The notes: a model not told the origin generated them from the letters alone. Shown: positions 26,437 through 36,900, counted from the first letter of the stretch. The stretch: 64,000 bases of DNA from JAXMAZ01 sp046350115 (GCA_046350115.1 JAXMAZ010000002.1:1-64000); one strand, 5' to 3'. Made by a program: numbers and translations.

Positions 26437-26456
26437 AGAAATGTCGGAGAGCACGG

Positions 26457-27800
26457 ATGCTCGACCTGTTGAGCCGGCATGTCGTCCAACCGCTGGTCGC
26501 GGCCAAGCGCCGTAGCCGGCACCTGGACTACCTCCGCCTGCTGGAACGCACGCAGTTCGACCCGCCGGAAGCGATCCGGGCGCGCCAACTGGCGATGCTC
26601 AAGGGGGTTCTGCGGCACGCCTTCGCCACCGTCCCGTTCTACCAGCGGGCCTGGGCCGCCGCCGGCGTCCACCCGGAGGACGTGCGGTCACTGGATGATT
26701 TGCGGCACTTCCCCGTCGTCACCAAGACCGACCTGCGTAAACACGAGGCCGAGTTCCACTCGACGGCGGTGGACATCTCCCAGGCGCGGGTGAAGCGGAC
26801 GTCCGGCTCGACCGGCGTGCCGCTGACCATCCGCCTGGACGAACGGGGCGCCCAGTGGAAGACCGCTTGCACCTTGCGGGGCGACCAGTGGTCCGGCTGG
26901 CGGCTCGGCCAGCGGGTGGCCAAGGTGTGGGGCAACCCGGAGTACCGGCACCACGGCCTCCGCGGCCGGCTGACCAACGCATTGGTTGATCGCGCCGTCT
27001 ACCTGGACACGCTGCCGCTCACCGACGACCGCATCACCGAGTTCGTGCGGACCGTCCGCCGGCACCGCCCGGGGCTGATCTTCGGCCACGCCCACTCGCT
27101 GTACCTGGTCGCCTGCAAGCTGCGGGCGATGGGGGTGGCCGACGTGCGGCCGAACGGGGTGATCGCCACCGCCATGCCGCTGCACGGCTTCCAGCGGGCG
27201 GTGATCGAGCAGGTGTTCGGCGTGCCGGCGACCGACCGGTACGGGTGCGAGGAGGTGAGCCTGATCGCCTGCCAGTGCGAGCGGCACGGCGGGCTGCACG
27301 TCACCGCCGAGTCCATCTACACCGAGATCGAGCCGACCGGGCACCTGCTCGTCACCGACCTGTCGAACGCGGCCATGCCCTTGATCCGCTATCGCATCGG
27401 CGACGTCGTCACCCCGTCGGCCGGGCCGTGCCCGTGTGGCCGGGGCTTGCCGACGTTCGCCAAGGTGGAGGGGCGGGACGCCGACTACGTCCTCACCCCG
27501 GCCGGCGGGCTGATCTCCGGCATCTCGCTCACCGAGAACTTCGCCCTGCTGGTGCCCGGGGCCGCCCAGGTGCAACTCGTGCAGGAGTCGCTCACCTTCC
27601 TGCGGGTGCGACTGGTGCCGGACGACCGGTTCACCGACGCCGGCCGCAAGAGCGTCGCCGACCTGGTGCGGGACACGTTCGGCCCGGCCATGCGGCACGA
27701 GGTCGAGCTGGTGGCCGGCATCCCGCAGGAGCCGTCCGGCAAGTACCGGTTCTGCGTGTCCAAGCCGGCCCAGGAGTACCTGCGGTCGCTGTCCGCGTGA
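26457..27800 (+). CDS. PaaK/CapK-like adenylate-forming ligase
   Basis: The 447-residue product belongs to the phenylacetate-CoA ligase-like adenylating family used in capsule and exopolysaccharide loci. The nucleotide motif is RTSGSTGVPLTI (about 113-124). Later motifs are DRYGCEEVSLIACQC and LIRYRIGDVV, with CPCGRGLPTFAKVEGRDADY near the C-terminus as in CapK proteins. It has no membrane span. It probably activates a carboxylate for attachment to a glycan; the substrate is unknown. The start ATG at 26457 is preceded by GGAGA. Its position between an epimerase and a glycosyltransferase supports a cell-surface polysaccharide role. Confidence 0.85.
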   Translation: MLDLLSRHVVQPLVAAKRRSRHLDYLRLLERTQFDPPEAIRARQLAMLKGVLRHAFATVPFYQRAWAAAGVHPEDVRSLDDLRHFPVVTKTDLRKHEAEFHSTAVDISQARVKRTSGSTGVPLTIRLDERGAQWKTACTLRGDQWSGWRLGQRVAKVWGNPEYRHHGLRGRLTNALVDRAVYLDTLPLTDDRITEFVRTVRRHRPGLIFGHAHSLYLVACKLRAMGVADVRPNGVIATAMPLHGFQRAVIEQVFGVPATDRYGCEEVSLIACQCERHGGLHVTAESIYTEIEPTGHLLVTDLSNAAMPLIRYRIGDVVTPSAGPCPCGRGLPTFAKVEGRDADYVLTPAGGLISGISLTENFALLVPGAAQVQLVQESLTFLRVRLVPDDRFTDAGRKSVADLVRDTFGPAMRHEVELVAGIPQEPSGKYRFCVSKPAQEYLRSLSA

Positions 27801-27801
27801 C

Positions 27802-28050
27802 GGTTCGGAAACCTAACCCCCCGGCCCCCTTCCCTAAGAGGGAAGGGGGAGCAAGCGGGTGGCTGGTCCGGGCGGCAAACGTCGTCCCTCGACCGGCGGG
27901 AGTGTGTATTCTCCCCCTTCCCTCTTAGGGAAGGGGGCCGAGAGGTTAGGTTTCCGAACCTCCGCCCCGACCGCACCTTGACCCACCGCCCGGACCTCGA
28001 TCCCCCTTGCTCCCCCTTCCCTCTCAGGGAAGGGGGCCGGGGGGGTTAGG
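27802..28050. repeat. Clustered CCCTTCCCT...AGGGAAGGG inverted repeats between glycan genes
   Basis: One complete inverted repeat (27802-27960) has outer arms GGTTCGGAAACCTAAC and complement and inner arms CCCCCTTCCCT and complement. A third half-unit follows at about 28008-28050. The 278-base gap contains no other feature that I can support. Confidence 0.8.
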
Positions 28051-28078
28051 TTGAGCCTTCGCCCTTGGAGGCGGACCC

Positions 28079-29014
28079 ATGCGATCCCGCGTCCCGGCCG
28101 TCAGCGTGGTGATGGCGGCCAAGAACTACGCCCGGTTCCTGCCGATGGCCGTCGGGTCGGTGATCCGGCAAACGGTCCCCGACTGGGAGCTGATCGTCAT
28201 CGACGACGGCTCGACCGACGCCACCCCGGCGGCCGTCGCCCCGTTCCTGGCCGACCCCCGGGTGCGGTACGTCAAGAGCGACCGGCTCGGCCAGCCGCGG
28301 GCCAAGAACCTGGGCGTCGGCCTGAGCCGCGGGGAGGTCGTCACCTTCCTCGATGCCGACGACGCCTGGCTGCCGGCCAAGCTGGAGAAGCAGCTCGCCG
28401 CGATGACCGATCCGGACGTGGGAGTGTGCTTCTGCCGCCGCGGGCTGATCGACGAGCACGGCGAGCGGCTCGACCGCCGCGACCCGCCGGCCCCGAGCGG
28501 AGCGGTACTCACCGAGGTGTTCCTGCGGAACTTCGTCTGCTTCTCGTCGGTGGCGGTGCGGCGGGCGGTGTTCGACCACGTCGGCGGGTTCGACCCGGCC
28601 CTCGACCTGGCCATCGACTACGACCTCTGGCTGCGGGCCGCCCGGCACTACCGGTTCCACTACCTGGACGACGAGCTGGTGCTGTACCGGACCGGGCACG
28701 GCAACCTGTCCAAGCGGCTGTCCGACCGGGTGGCGACGGCCGACCACATCATGACCCGGGCGCTGGACCGCCGCGAGCTGCGGGCCGAGCTGCCTGCGGG
28801 GGTGATCGGCGAGGGGTTCGCCTCGACGTACCGGGCGCTCGGCTACACCCTGCGGCACAGCGAGCCGCTGGCCGCGGCGAAATGGTACGCGAAGGCGCTG
28901 GCCTGGCCGGGCCGGCGGTGGGAGGCGGCGAAGGGGCTGGCCGCGTCGCTGCTGGCCTGGGCAGCCCGCCGGCGGGTGCCCCCGGCCGCCGAGAACGCGG
29001 CCGCCAACCGGTGA
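28079..29014 (+). CDS. Family 2 glycosyltransferase
   Basis: The 311-residue GT-A enzyme has the N-terminal nucleotide-binding strand VSVVMAAKNYARFLPMAV, the phrase WELIVIDDGSTDAT and the metal-binding DxD motif in TFLDADDAW (about residues 98-106). A later AIDYDLWLRAARHY probably contains the catalytic base. It transfers a sugar from a nucleotide donor onto a growing glycan, probably at the inner face of the membrane. No long membrane helices are present. The start ATG has GGAGG upstream. It is the last gene of the glycan group and converges on the pseudopilin gene with 6 bases between stops. Confidence 0.9.
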   Translation: MRSRVPAVSVVMAAKNYARFLPMAVGSVIRQTVPDWELIVIDDGSTDATPAAVAPFLADPRVRYVKSDRLGQPRAKNLGVGLSRGEVVTFLDADDAWLPAKLEKQLAAMTDPDVGVCFCRRGLIDEHGERLDRRDPPAPSGAVLTEVFLRNFVCFSSVAVRRAVFDHVGGFDPALDLAIDYDLWLRAARHYRFHYLDDELVLYRTGHGNLSKRLSDRVATADHIMTRALDRRELRAELPAGVIGEGFASTYRALGYTLRHSEPLAAAKWYAKALAWPGRRWEAAKGLAASLLAWAARRRVPPAAENAAANR

Positions 29015-29020
29015 CGGCCG

Positions 29021-29818
29021 TCACGGGCCGGTGGCGTAGAACATCGCGTCCAGCAGCTCGGTCTGCCGGGTGGCGGCGGTGTGGCCGTCGCAGTACAGCA
29101 CGTTGAACACCCCCTCGTGCCGCCGCACCGGGTAGTGGGTCACGTCCGCGTCCAGCACGTACCCGCCGCCCGGCTGCACCCACGGCCCCCGCGGGGCGGC
29201 CCGCTTCGAGTTGGCGCACCCCGGCGTCCGCCCGTGGTCCCAGACGATGATGACGTTCGACGTGCCGTTCCCGTTCGTCAGGTGCTCGAGCCGCCGGCCG
29301 TTCGGCCCGCCGGTGACGTAGTTCATCCCGTAGCTGCACTGAAACTCTTGCCCAAACGTGGTGCTGGCCGGGTCGATGTCGATCCCCCGCGGGCACTTGA
29401 ACGTCTTCGGGTTCTGCTCGACGAACGGCCACAGCAGGCCGCGGGGGTAGGCGTCGTCCAGCGGCTTGCACACGTTCGACCCCGGGCGGTTGTCGTAGGG
29501 CGCCCACCACACCTCGTTCGGCCCGGTGTAGGTGGTCGGGCTGGTGAGCGAGTTGCAGTCCGCGTCCGGGGTCTTGCCGGTCAGCGGGTCGGGCTTCGCC
29601 AGGTCCGGGCAGCGGCGGTACTTGGGCAGCCCGCCGAGGGCGTCGTGGTAGTTGTGGCAGCCGATGCCGATCTGGCGGAGGTTGTTCGCACACTGGGTCC
29701 GGGCCGCCGCCGCCCGCACCTTCTGCACCGCCGGCAGCAGGAGCGCGATCAGGATGGCGACGATGGCGATGACGACGAGCAGCTCGATCAGGGTGAACCC
29801 GGCCCGCTTGTTTGCCAC
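29021..29818 (-). CDS. DUF1559-type protein with type IV pilin-like N-terminus
   Basis: The 265-residue product begins MANKRAGFTLIELLVVIAIV, a classical prepilin peptidase site (cleavage after G7). An N-terminal hydrophobic helix and the planctomycete phrase LLPAVQKVRAAAARTQCANN follow. The C-terminal half has DUF1559 features: YGMNYVTGG, VIIVWDHGRTPG and the terminal FNVLYCDGHTAA. These proteins are secreted or form pseudopili; the exact role is unknown. A GTG at 29818 with GGAGG six bases upstream is preferred to the upstream GTG at 29839. It lies 24 bases downstream of the beta-helix lipoprotein, likely in one operon. Confidence 0.85.
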   Translation of the reverse strand: MANKRAGFTLIELLVVIAIVAILIALLLPAVQKVRAAAARTQCANNLRQIGIGCHNYHDALGGLPKYRRCPDLAKPDPLTGKTPDADCNSLTSPTTYTGPNEVWWAPYDNRPGSNVCKPLDDAYPRGLLWPFVEQNPKTFKCPRGIDIDPASTTFGQEFQCSYGMNYVTGGPNGRRLEHLTNGNGTSNVIIVWDHGRTPGCANSKRAAPRGPWVQPGGGYVLDADVTHYPVRRHEGVFNVLYCDGHTAATRQTELLDAMFYATGP

Positions 29819-29842
29819 GCGCCACCTCCTGTCGGCCACGGC

Positions 29843-31153
29843 CTACTTGTCGATCACGTTGCCCGACCCGCCGACCACCCGCACCGGCTCCGACTTCGCC
29901 CCGGGCCGGTCGTCCCGGATGAGGCACCCGCCGATGCGGGACCGGGTCACGTCTTTCAATAGCAGCCCGACCCCGTCGCAGTCCAGCACGGTCAGCCCGG
30001 TGACGTGGAACCGGTCGCACCGCTCCAGGGCGACGCCGGCCGGGGCCGCCCGCACCCCGGCCACGTGCAGCCCGGTCAGGGTGCAGTCGGCGCAGTCCCG
30101 GAACAAGAGGGCGTTGGCCGTCCGCGGCGTCTCCTCGCCCCGGTAGCGGGGGTTCCGCTCGAAACTGTTCGGCCCGACGATCACGTGCGCGCAGTGCTCG
30201 GCCAGCAGGTTGTACTCGTACCCGGTCCAGAAGGTGTTCCCGGTGACGACGACGCCGCGGGCGTGGTCCAGGTGGACGTTCACCGCCACGTCGCTGATGA
30301 CGTTCCCGGTGATGGTCACGTTCCCGTCCCGCATCTCGTCGGTGCCGGCCCGCGCGACGCCGCACAGCCCCTTCACCCGGACGTTCGCCGACCCGGCGGC
30401 GGTGTGGTTGTGCTGAAGGGTGCAGCCGGTGATCGCCACCTCGGCGTTCGTCCCGCCGGTGCTGTCGATCAGCACGTTGGCGGTCGGCGGGTGGTCCTTG
30501 CCCTGGTTGCTCTCGATGTCGCACCCGCTCACCTGGAGATTCCGCACCTCCCCGCCGCGCACCACCACCCCGCCGGCGTCGTTGTAGCTGACGTGGCAAC
30601 CGGTCACGTTCGCCTGGTGCAGGTTGACCGCGTCGAAGAAGAGGCCGGCCCCGCGGTTCTCGTAGACGTGACAGTTGGCGACGGTGACGTTGCGGTTGCG
30701 GCCGGTGAACCGGACGCCGTGGCGGCACTTGCGGACTAGCACCCGGGTGATGGTGAGCATCAGGGTGCCGGTCGCCTCGACGCCGTCCGCGTCGGGGTGG
30801 TCGCCGACGATCTCGACGCCGTCGAGTCCGGGCATCCGTTCCCTGGCCCAGACGCCGGGCTTGACGGAGCGGGGGTCGGCGGTGCCGGCGTGCGTGCCAA
30901 CGAACCGGAACGCCGGCCCCGGCCCGGCCATCACCACCCGGGCGACAGTCCTGCCCTCGACGCAGGTGAACCCGACCCGGGCCAGGTCGATGACGACGGG
31001 CTTGGTGAGGCGGTACTCGGGCTTGGTGAGCCGCACCAGCCCGCCGCGATCGACGATCGCCTGGAGGGCGGCGGTGTCGTCGGCCACCGACTCGACCGTC
31101 GGCCGGCACCCGGCGGCGAGGAGGATGGCCGCGAGCAACAGGGCGCGGGGCAT
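29843..31153 (-). CDS. Right-handed parallel beta-helix lipoprotein
   Basis: The 436-residue product starts MPRALLLAAILLAAGC, a lipoprotein signal with the lipidated cysteine at 16. Most of the rest is a pectate-lyase-like beta-helix: repeated turns such as GVRFTGRNRNVTVANCHVYE, NVTGCHVSYNDAGGVVV and VVVTGNTFW. These proteins bind or cleave polysaccharides at the cell surface. No catalytic residues are obvious, so a binding or structural role is also possible. It lies upstream of the pseudopilin gene with a short gap and probably shares its message. Confidence 0.8.
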   Translation of the reverse strand: MPRALLLAAILLAAGCRPTVESVADDTAALQAIVDRGGLVRLTKPEYRLTKPVVIDLARVGFTCVEGRTVARVVMAGPGPAFRFVGTHAGTADPRSVKPGVWARERMPGLDGVEIVGDHPDADGVEATGTLMLTITRVLVRKCRHGVRFTGRNRNVTVANCHVYENRGAGLFFDAVNLHQANVTGCHVSYNDAGGVVVRGGEVRNLQVSGCDIESNQGKDHPPTANVLIDSTGGTNAEVAITGCTLQHNHTAAGSANVRVKGLCGVARAGTDEMRDGNVTITGNVISDVAVNVHLDHARGVVVTGNTFWTGYEYNLLAEHCAHVIVGPNSFERNPRYRGEETPRTANALLFRDCADCTLTGLHVAGVRAAPAGVALERCDRFHVTGLTVLDCDGVGLLLKDVTRSRIGGCLIRDDRPGAKSEPVRVVGGSGNVIDK

Positions 31154-31232
31154 GGTGGCGAAACGAGGGAGACGGCGGGTTGCCAGGCGACCGATCTCAG
31201 CGGCCGGCGGCGCTACCCGTCACGAGAGTCGC

Positions 31233-31469
31233 TCAGACCCCGCCGGTCAGGTGCAGAGCCGGGTTCGGCGGTTGACGGCGGGCGATCAGGGCACGGACCT
31301 CGTCCGCCAGCTCGACCGGGACGGCGACCATCGTCACCTTCTCGGCCGCCAGGGCGGCTTCGATCTCGGCCGCCTGCTCCTCCTCGGACTGCGCGTCGTA
31401 GTGGGCGATCAAGTCCCGGACCCGGGCCTCATCCCACCCGGCCGGAAACCTCTGTGGTTCACTCATCAT
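31233..31469 (-). CDS. Small protein overlapping its upstream partner; antitoxin-like
   Basis: The 78-residue soluble protein is helical in the middle (EEEQAAEIEAALAAEKVTMVAVPVELADEVRALI), with a C-terminal VPVELADEV segment like that in many small antitoxins. Its first ATG overlaps the TGA of the preceding gene (ATGA, 31466-31469), so the two genes are translationally coupled. The order is toxin-like gene first, as in some BrnTA-type units. No homology was tested. Confidence 0.5.
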   Translation of the reverse strand: MMSEPQRFPAGWDEARVRDLIAHYDAQSEEEQAAEIEAALAAEKVTMVAVPVELADEVRALIARRQPPNPALHLTGGV

Positions 31470-31747
31470 CCCCTCCTCCGGCGGCGACGCCGGAACGCCT
31501 GCTTGGCCTTACCTTGGAGTTCGTAGGCGGTGACTACGAACACGCTCCGCGGGTCGTCGTCGGGCACGTACACCACCGGAAGGTAACGGCCCGCTGCCGT
31601 CTGACCGAGCTTGAGCCGGGAGTTGCGGGAGCCGGGCAGATCCTCCCCAGATCCCCGCAGCACCTGCTCCACCTCAGCTTCCGTCACCCCGTGGCCGTAG
31701 ATGTGGGGTTGCCCGGTGTCGGCGTCCAAGTAGTAACGGATGTCCAT
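31466..31747 (-). CDS. Small DUF4258/BrnT-like protein; candidate toxin
   Basis: The 93-residue product opens MDIRYYLDADTGQPHIYGHG and has VYVPDDDPRSVFVVTAYELQ followed by a basic tail (RRRRRRRG). This fold and the central 'V-V-Y-V-P...VFVVTAYEL' pattern match small RNase-like toxins of the BrnT/DUF4258 type. The start at 31747 (GAGG upstream) is preferred to one at 31768. The last codon overlaps the next gene by four bases. Function as a toxin is an inference from size, basic C-terminus and coupling. Confidence 0.55.
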   Translation of the reverse strand: MDIRYYLDADTGQPHIYGHGVTEAEVEQVLRGSGEDLPGSRNSRLKLGQTAAGRYLPVVYVPDDDPRSVFVVTAYELQGKAKQAFRRRRRRRG

Positions 31748-31768
31748 GCCCGGCCTCGAAGCCCACAT

Positions 31769-32409
31769 TCAATTTACCACTCCCCACCGTCCGGACCAAC
31801 GCCGTCGCACCGGCTCAAGGCTTTCATGACCGAGGAGCCCGCTTAGCGGAACAGTGATTCGTCGCCGGCGTAGGGCGGGTTGAGCCGGCTCTGCGGCGCC
31901 GACCCGATGGCCCGGGCAAGACGCGGTTGCCGTTCGCGACGGGTCGGGGCCGCAGAGCCAGCCCGCCCTACGAAGCCCCGGCGCCCCGGCGGACCCGTAG
32001 CGGGCACAAACTAACCGACCGGCCATCCCCGGCCAAACGTCCTCCCGCCGGGTCGGGTCTCGCTCCCTCTCCGCTCCGGGAGGGGCCGGGGAGGGTTATC
32101 GCCCCCGACCCGTCCCCGCGACTTCCAAGCCGCCGGATCGGGTGACCGGTTCGACCCCCTCCCCCACGGCCCCCTCTCCCCGGAGCGGAGAGGGGAGCAA
32201 GCCGAAGGTACACGCAGGCACGACCGCCACCGATGGCTCGACCCGGGTTCGGAGCCGCGGAGCGGCGGCAGATGCGTAGCCAGGGGTGAAGGCTCTGCGC
32301 AACCCCTGGACCGACCGCAATGTTCGCCCCGCAACTGCCGGACGAGCAGGCCGTGGAAATGCGAGCGGCCGCGGACTTCGCCGCGGCCGCCCCGAGTCGC
32401 CGTCTCGAC
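31769..32409. repeat. 641-bp gene-free region with two repeat families
   Basis: It contains the short copy of the MITE-like element (31871-31971, arms GTAGGGCGGGTTGAGCCGGC and complement) and a CTCCCTCTCCG...CGGAGAGGGGAGC repeat (about 32069-32202). The remaining bases up to the BBP7 stop have no supported gene; open frames through this stretch are repeat translations. Confidence 0.7.
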
Positions 32410-33768
32410 TCAGTACTGAACTTCCAGCCCGATCCGCACCCCGTGGGCGTAGAAGTCCCCCTGGGTGCCGGTGGCCCGCGGGGACGCCACCCCGGACACC
32501 CCCTGGTACGTGTTGCTGATCGGCAGCAGCCGGCCGTTTACCACCTGGTCCACCTGCAGCCCCGGCCGGACGACGTTGTTCAGGTACAGGAAGTCGTACC
32601 CGACCAGCAGCCGGCCCCACCGGGCGAACTGCACCCCGCCGGTCGCCCCCACCTCGGACAGCACCGCGAACTGGTTGGCGTCCGACTGGCCGCTGAACTG
32701 CGGGATGTTCCCGGGCTGGCCGGCCTGCGGGGAGTAGGCGGTCAGCACCCCGCCGGGCAGCGGCGCGACCCCGGGCACGTTCACCGCCGACGACCCGTCC
32801 ACGTTGACCGTCTGGCTGTTGTTCCCGATCCCCACCCGGGCGGACAGGCCGAGGAACGCCGGCCCGAACCGGTACTCCGACCGGAACCCCATGAACCCGC
32901 CGAAGAACTGGTTGCGGGTGCGGAACCGGTCGTTCACCGTGACCGTCGCGTTGGTGTAGGTCCGGCCGCCGAACGGCACCTGGGTGCCGTTGAACCCGGT
33001 GCTCACCTGGGTGATGCTCAGGTACTCGTCCAGGTCCAGGTAGCGGCCGCCGAACTGCAGGTCGAAGGTGAAGGTCGGGGTGTACGCCACGTTGGCGATG
33101 GCGTAGGCGTCGAACCCGGACAGCCGGCTGCCGACGTCCACGCCCAGCGCCCCGGTCAGCCCGCCGGTGATCACCCCCGGGATGGGCGGGGTGGCGACCA
33201 CCACCGCGCTCGGCTTGCCGGTCAGGGCGTCGATCGTCGGCCGGACCAGGGTGGCCAGCGGCCCGGCGCCGGACGCGACGACCGCCGACCGGGACTGCTG
33301 TTCGAGCAGGAACCCGCTGCCGGCCAGGCCGAACGTGTGCCGGTCGTTCAGCCAGACGCCGAGGGTGGCCTGGATGCCGTTGGCCGAGCCGAAGTCGACG
33401 TCGCCCCCGCCGACCAGGGTGGCCCCGGCCCCGTTCGCCAGGAGCGGGGTGGGGAGCGGGGTCGGCTTCAGCCAGTACCGCATGTAATCGACCCCGGCCC
33501 AGATCGTCTGGGGCGGGCCGAGGTGGGTGTCCACGACCGACCGGCGGCCGGACTCGGTGTACTCGCCGGCCAGCGGCCGCGGGTCGGTCGGGTAGACCGA
33601 CGGGGGCGCGACGGCCGGGGGCAGGTTGGCCGGGTCGCCGGCCCGGGGGACCGGGGCGGCCTCGACCTGCGGGGCGATGCTCGGCGGGAGCACCGCGGGG
33701 GCGGCCGGCAGCTGCGCCCCGGCGACCGGGGCGAGGAGGGTGGCGGTGGCCAGCAAGCCGGTAAGCAT
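32410..33768 (-). CDS. BBP7-family outer-membrane beta-barrel protein
   Basis: The 452-residue product has a signal peptide (MLTGLLATATLLAPVAGAQ), a proline-rich linker, and then the planctomycete BBP7 barrel pattern: WAGVDYMRYWLKPTPLPTPL, GGGDVDFGSANGIQATLGVW and DLQFGGRYLDLDEYLSITQ. The C-terminal strand is HGVRIGLEVQY, ending in an aromatic residue as expected for outer-membrane insertion. The role is structural or transport-related and not defined for the family. It has a GGAGG ribosome site and no close partners on its strand. Confidence 0.85.
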   Translation of the reverse strand: MLTGLLATATLLAPVAGAQLPAAPAVLPPSIAPQVEAAPVPRAGDPANLPPAVAPPSVYPTDPRPLAGEYTESGRRSVVDTHLGPPQTIWAGVDYMRYWLKPTPLPTPLLANGAGATLVGGGDVDFGSANGIQATLGVWLNDRHTFGLAGSGFLLEQQSRSAVVASGAGPLATLVRPTIDALTGKPSAVVVATPPIPGVITGGLTGALGVDVGSRLSGFDAYAIANVAYTPTFTFDLQFGGRYLDLDEYLSITQVSTGFNGTQVPFGGRTYTNATVTVNDRFRTRNQFFGGFMGFRSEYRFGPAFLGLSARVGIGNNSQTVNVDGSSAVNVPGVAPLPGGVLTAYSPQAGQPGNIPQFSGQSDANQFAVLSEVGATGGVQFARWGRLLVGYDFLYLNNVVRPGLQVDQVVNGRLLPISNTYQGVSGVASPRATGTQGDFYAHGVRIGLEVQY

Positions 33769-33927
33769 CGGGCGCCTCCGAGGGCGGGGGCCGCGGGTGA
33801 CGGCGGATCGATGCCCTTACTATCGGCCGGCGGAAAAATCGACTTCACTTTGCCGACCGGCAAGACCGGCGAAATCGGCCCGGCCGGCGGAAGCGGGGTA
33901 AGCGGGGCAGGCGCGGGAAAAGCGAAC

Positions 33928-33947
33928 GGGGCCGGCAACCCGGCCCC
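33928..33947 (-). terminator. GC hairpin followed by a T-rich tract, downstream of the giant gene
   Basis: On the minus strand, arms GGGGCCGG and CCGGCCCC are separated by 4 bases and followed after a few bases by CTTTTCC. It lies 28 bases beyond the stop at 33975. The T tract is short, so this is only a candidate. Confidence 0.3.
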
Positions 33948-33974
33948 GGCAGGGGGAGATCAGCGGGAATCAGC

Positions 33975-36900
33975 TCACACGGTCGGGTCGAGCCGACCGC
34001 CGACGGTGGCCCCGTAGTTCAACCGGGCGGGGTCGACATTCACCCCATTCATGGTGAACGGCGGGATGCCGGCCGCCAACCCGTTCGGGCCGACGAGGTC
34101 GGTTCCGGCCTTGCTCGGGTCGAACGCGAAGTCGTTGAGCACCTCCGGGTCGCCGGGCAATTGGCGGACCACCACCTTCGGGCCGCGGGCGGTACTGACC
34201 AGGATGTCCCGGAACTTTGTGGTCGCGTTCTGCGGGCCGAACGTCACCCCGCCCACCCCGGTCCGGTTCCCGCCCGGCAGGAACGGGTCGGTCAGCTCCG
34301 CGTTGGTGAAGGCGAAGAAATCGGCCAGTACGGTCGGGGGGGTGAGCAAGCCGTTCCCGACCGTACTTCCGTCGAACACCATCACCCGCGGCCCGCCGCC
34401 GCCGGCCGCCCCGACCACGATGTCGGCGAAGGCGTCGGTGTTGTACTTGCCGGCATCGACGTACAGCCCGCCGCGGAAGGTCGGCTCGACGGTGAAGAAG
34501 TCGGCGTAGGCCGGGTACTGGTTCGACACCAGGGTGATCGGCCGGTCGGCCGCGGCCTCCGCCGCCGCCTGGGCCTGGGCGGCCGCCCCGTCGAACACCC
34601 GGACCCGCGGGCCGCCGCCCGGCCCGGCGGTCACCACCAGGTCGTCCCGCCCGTCCCCGGTGACGTCCGCCACGGCCACCCGCACCCCGCCGGAAAACGA
34701 TACTCGTAGGCGAAGAAGTCGCCCTGAACGGGCTGTTCGCGATCACCTGCGGGGTGGCCCGGGGCGTCGGGCCCTTCAACTGCCCGACCCCGTCCCGGAA
34801 CGTCCACCGCGGCCCGCCGCCGGTGTCCGCGGCGACCCGATGTTGATCGCCCCGGCCGTCCCCTCCAAGTTGCCGACCGCCACGTTCACCCCGCCCTGGA
34901 AGGTCGGCTCGAACGCGTAGAACTGGGCCAGGATGGCAGGGGCGCCGGTCTGGTCGTCCGTCAGTCTCGACAGGTCGCTGAACTGGAACTGCTTCAGGAT
35001 CGGCAGGCCGTTCCCGTCGAACAGCGGCTGGCCATTCCCGTCCCTGGCCTGCCGTGCGGTCAGGAACCGGCCGTTGATCACCGTCACCAGGGACGGGGTG
35101 CCGGGGCCGTTGGCCAGCACCAGGTCCGGCAGGGTGCCCCCGCTGAACGTACCGAACGCCACCCGCGGCGGCTGGGTCGGGGCCGCCGGGTTCACCAGGG
35201 CCGGAGACACCACGAACGGGTTGTCGGGTTGCCGTTGCCCATCCAGCCCGCCGGTCAGCAACTGGCCGCTCTGGCCGGGCAGTACCCGGATCGCGAACTG
35301 CTGGCTGGTCACACCGAGCGCGTCCCCCGGCTCGGCCGTTTGGACGGCAAACGCGTTCACCGACGCCCCGCCCAGCTTCTCGAAGTTGAAGAACTGCACC
35401 AGCTGTCGGCCGGCCACCACGTACGTCCCGTCCTCCCCGTCGTAGGTGAACTGGACGACCGAGGCATCCAGTTTCGGGGTCAGAGTGTCTCCCAGACCGG
35501 TCACCCGGAAATCGGCCCCCGTCGGCAGGTTGCCGAACAGGAACAGCGGGGTGGCGGCGGACGGCCGGAACTCGACCAGGTCCGGCCCGACGTTGGCTCC
35601 CGGCGTGAACCCCGCGGCCAACGGCTGACCGTCCGGGCCGAGTGGACCTGCCTGCAGGGCGGCCAGTTCGGCGACGAACGGCTGCTCGGTCGGCCTACCG
35701 TTCTGGGGCGTCCCGATACTCAGCTTGGCGGCCGTGACCTCGGCCGTGAACGTGGCCGTTGCACCCTGGCCGGCCAGCCCGAAGAAGACGGCGAACTGGC
35801 CGGTCGCGCCCAGGTTGACCAGCCGCGCCGGCGGATTCGCCCCGCCGCCGTCGGCCGTGAACCCACCGCCGGTGCGAATGCGGACGTCCCCACCGGCGGT
35901 CGTAACGCCCGTCCCGACCAGGGCCAGGTTTCCGGCCGTGCTCAGGTAGATGGCCCCCTGACCGATGGTCGCCTGGAAGGTGGCGATGGCGTTTTGAGGG
36001 CTGTCAAGCAGGGACTGGCCGGCCCCGTTCAGGGTGAGCCGCGGGACGGTCAGCGTGCTGGTTTTCTCCTGCGTCACCCCGGCCTGCGGGTTCAGAACGA
36101 TTTCAGAGTCGCTGGTGAACCCCTTCTGGATAGTGATGGTGTCAAACGACTGGAACGTGGTCCCTTTGGTCGCGATCACATCGGTGGCGTACACCTGCGG
36201 GCCGGTCGTCTGGACCAACCCGCCGCTAATGGTGGCCGAGCCGGGGCCGTTCAGGGTAAGCGACTTCAGCCGGGCCGTCCCGCCGACGGCACCGGTGAAG
36301 ATCACTCCATTAATCGTCGTCACGGTCACGTCGGTGGCCCCGTCCAGGGTGGACGCGAAGTCCACGCTCGGGCCGGTCACCGTCAGGGTTTTGAGACCGG
36401 TGATACTACCGACCGGGCCGAAGAACTGCACCGGCCCGTTGGCCGTCACCACCACCGGGAACCCGCCGTCCAGGGTGGCTGCGAAGACGAGCGGCGCGCC
36501 GGTGGTGCTGAAGGTGACGCCGGTCTGCACCACCACCGGGTCGTTGAACCGGATGCCGCCGGTGCCGGCGAAGGTGGGCGTGTTCACCAGGGTGCGGCCG
36601 GCCGCGTCGGTGGACAGGCTGGCTGCGTTCACCGGCCCGGTGTTGAACACCGTGTCCCCGGCGGTGATCAGGTTCAGGTCGGCCCCGGCCGCCCCGGTCA
36701 CCGTGCCGTTGAAGGTGATCGCCCCGCCGCCGGTGGAGGCCAGGGTGACGGTTCCGGAGTACGCGAAGGCGTCGTTGTACGTCTGCTCGTTGACCGTCGT
36801 CACGGTGGTGTTGTTCACCGCCGTGGTGCCGCCCAGGTTGGTGGTCAGGGAGCCGACCAGCACGGCCGCGTTGAACGCCGTCAGCCCGGCCGCGTTGACC

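Noticed and set aside
31770..32409. Several open frames of 70-110 codons in the gene-free stretch
   Set aside because: All run through the arms of the two repeat families and change nature between copies; none has a ribosome site or motif.
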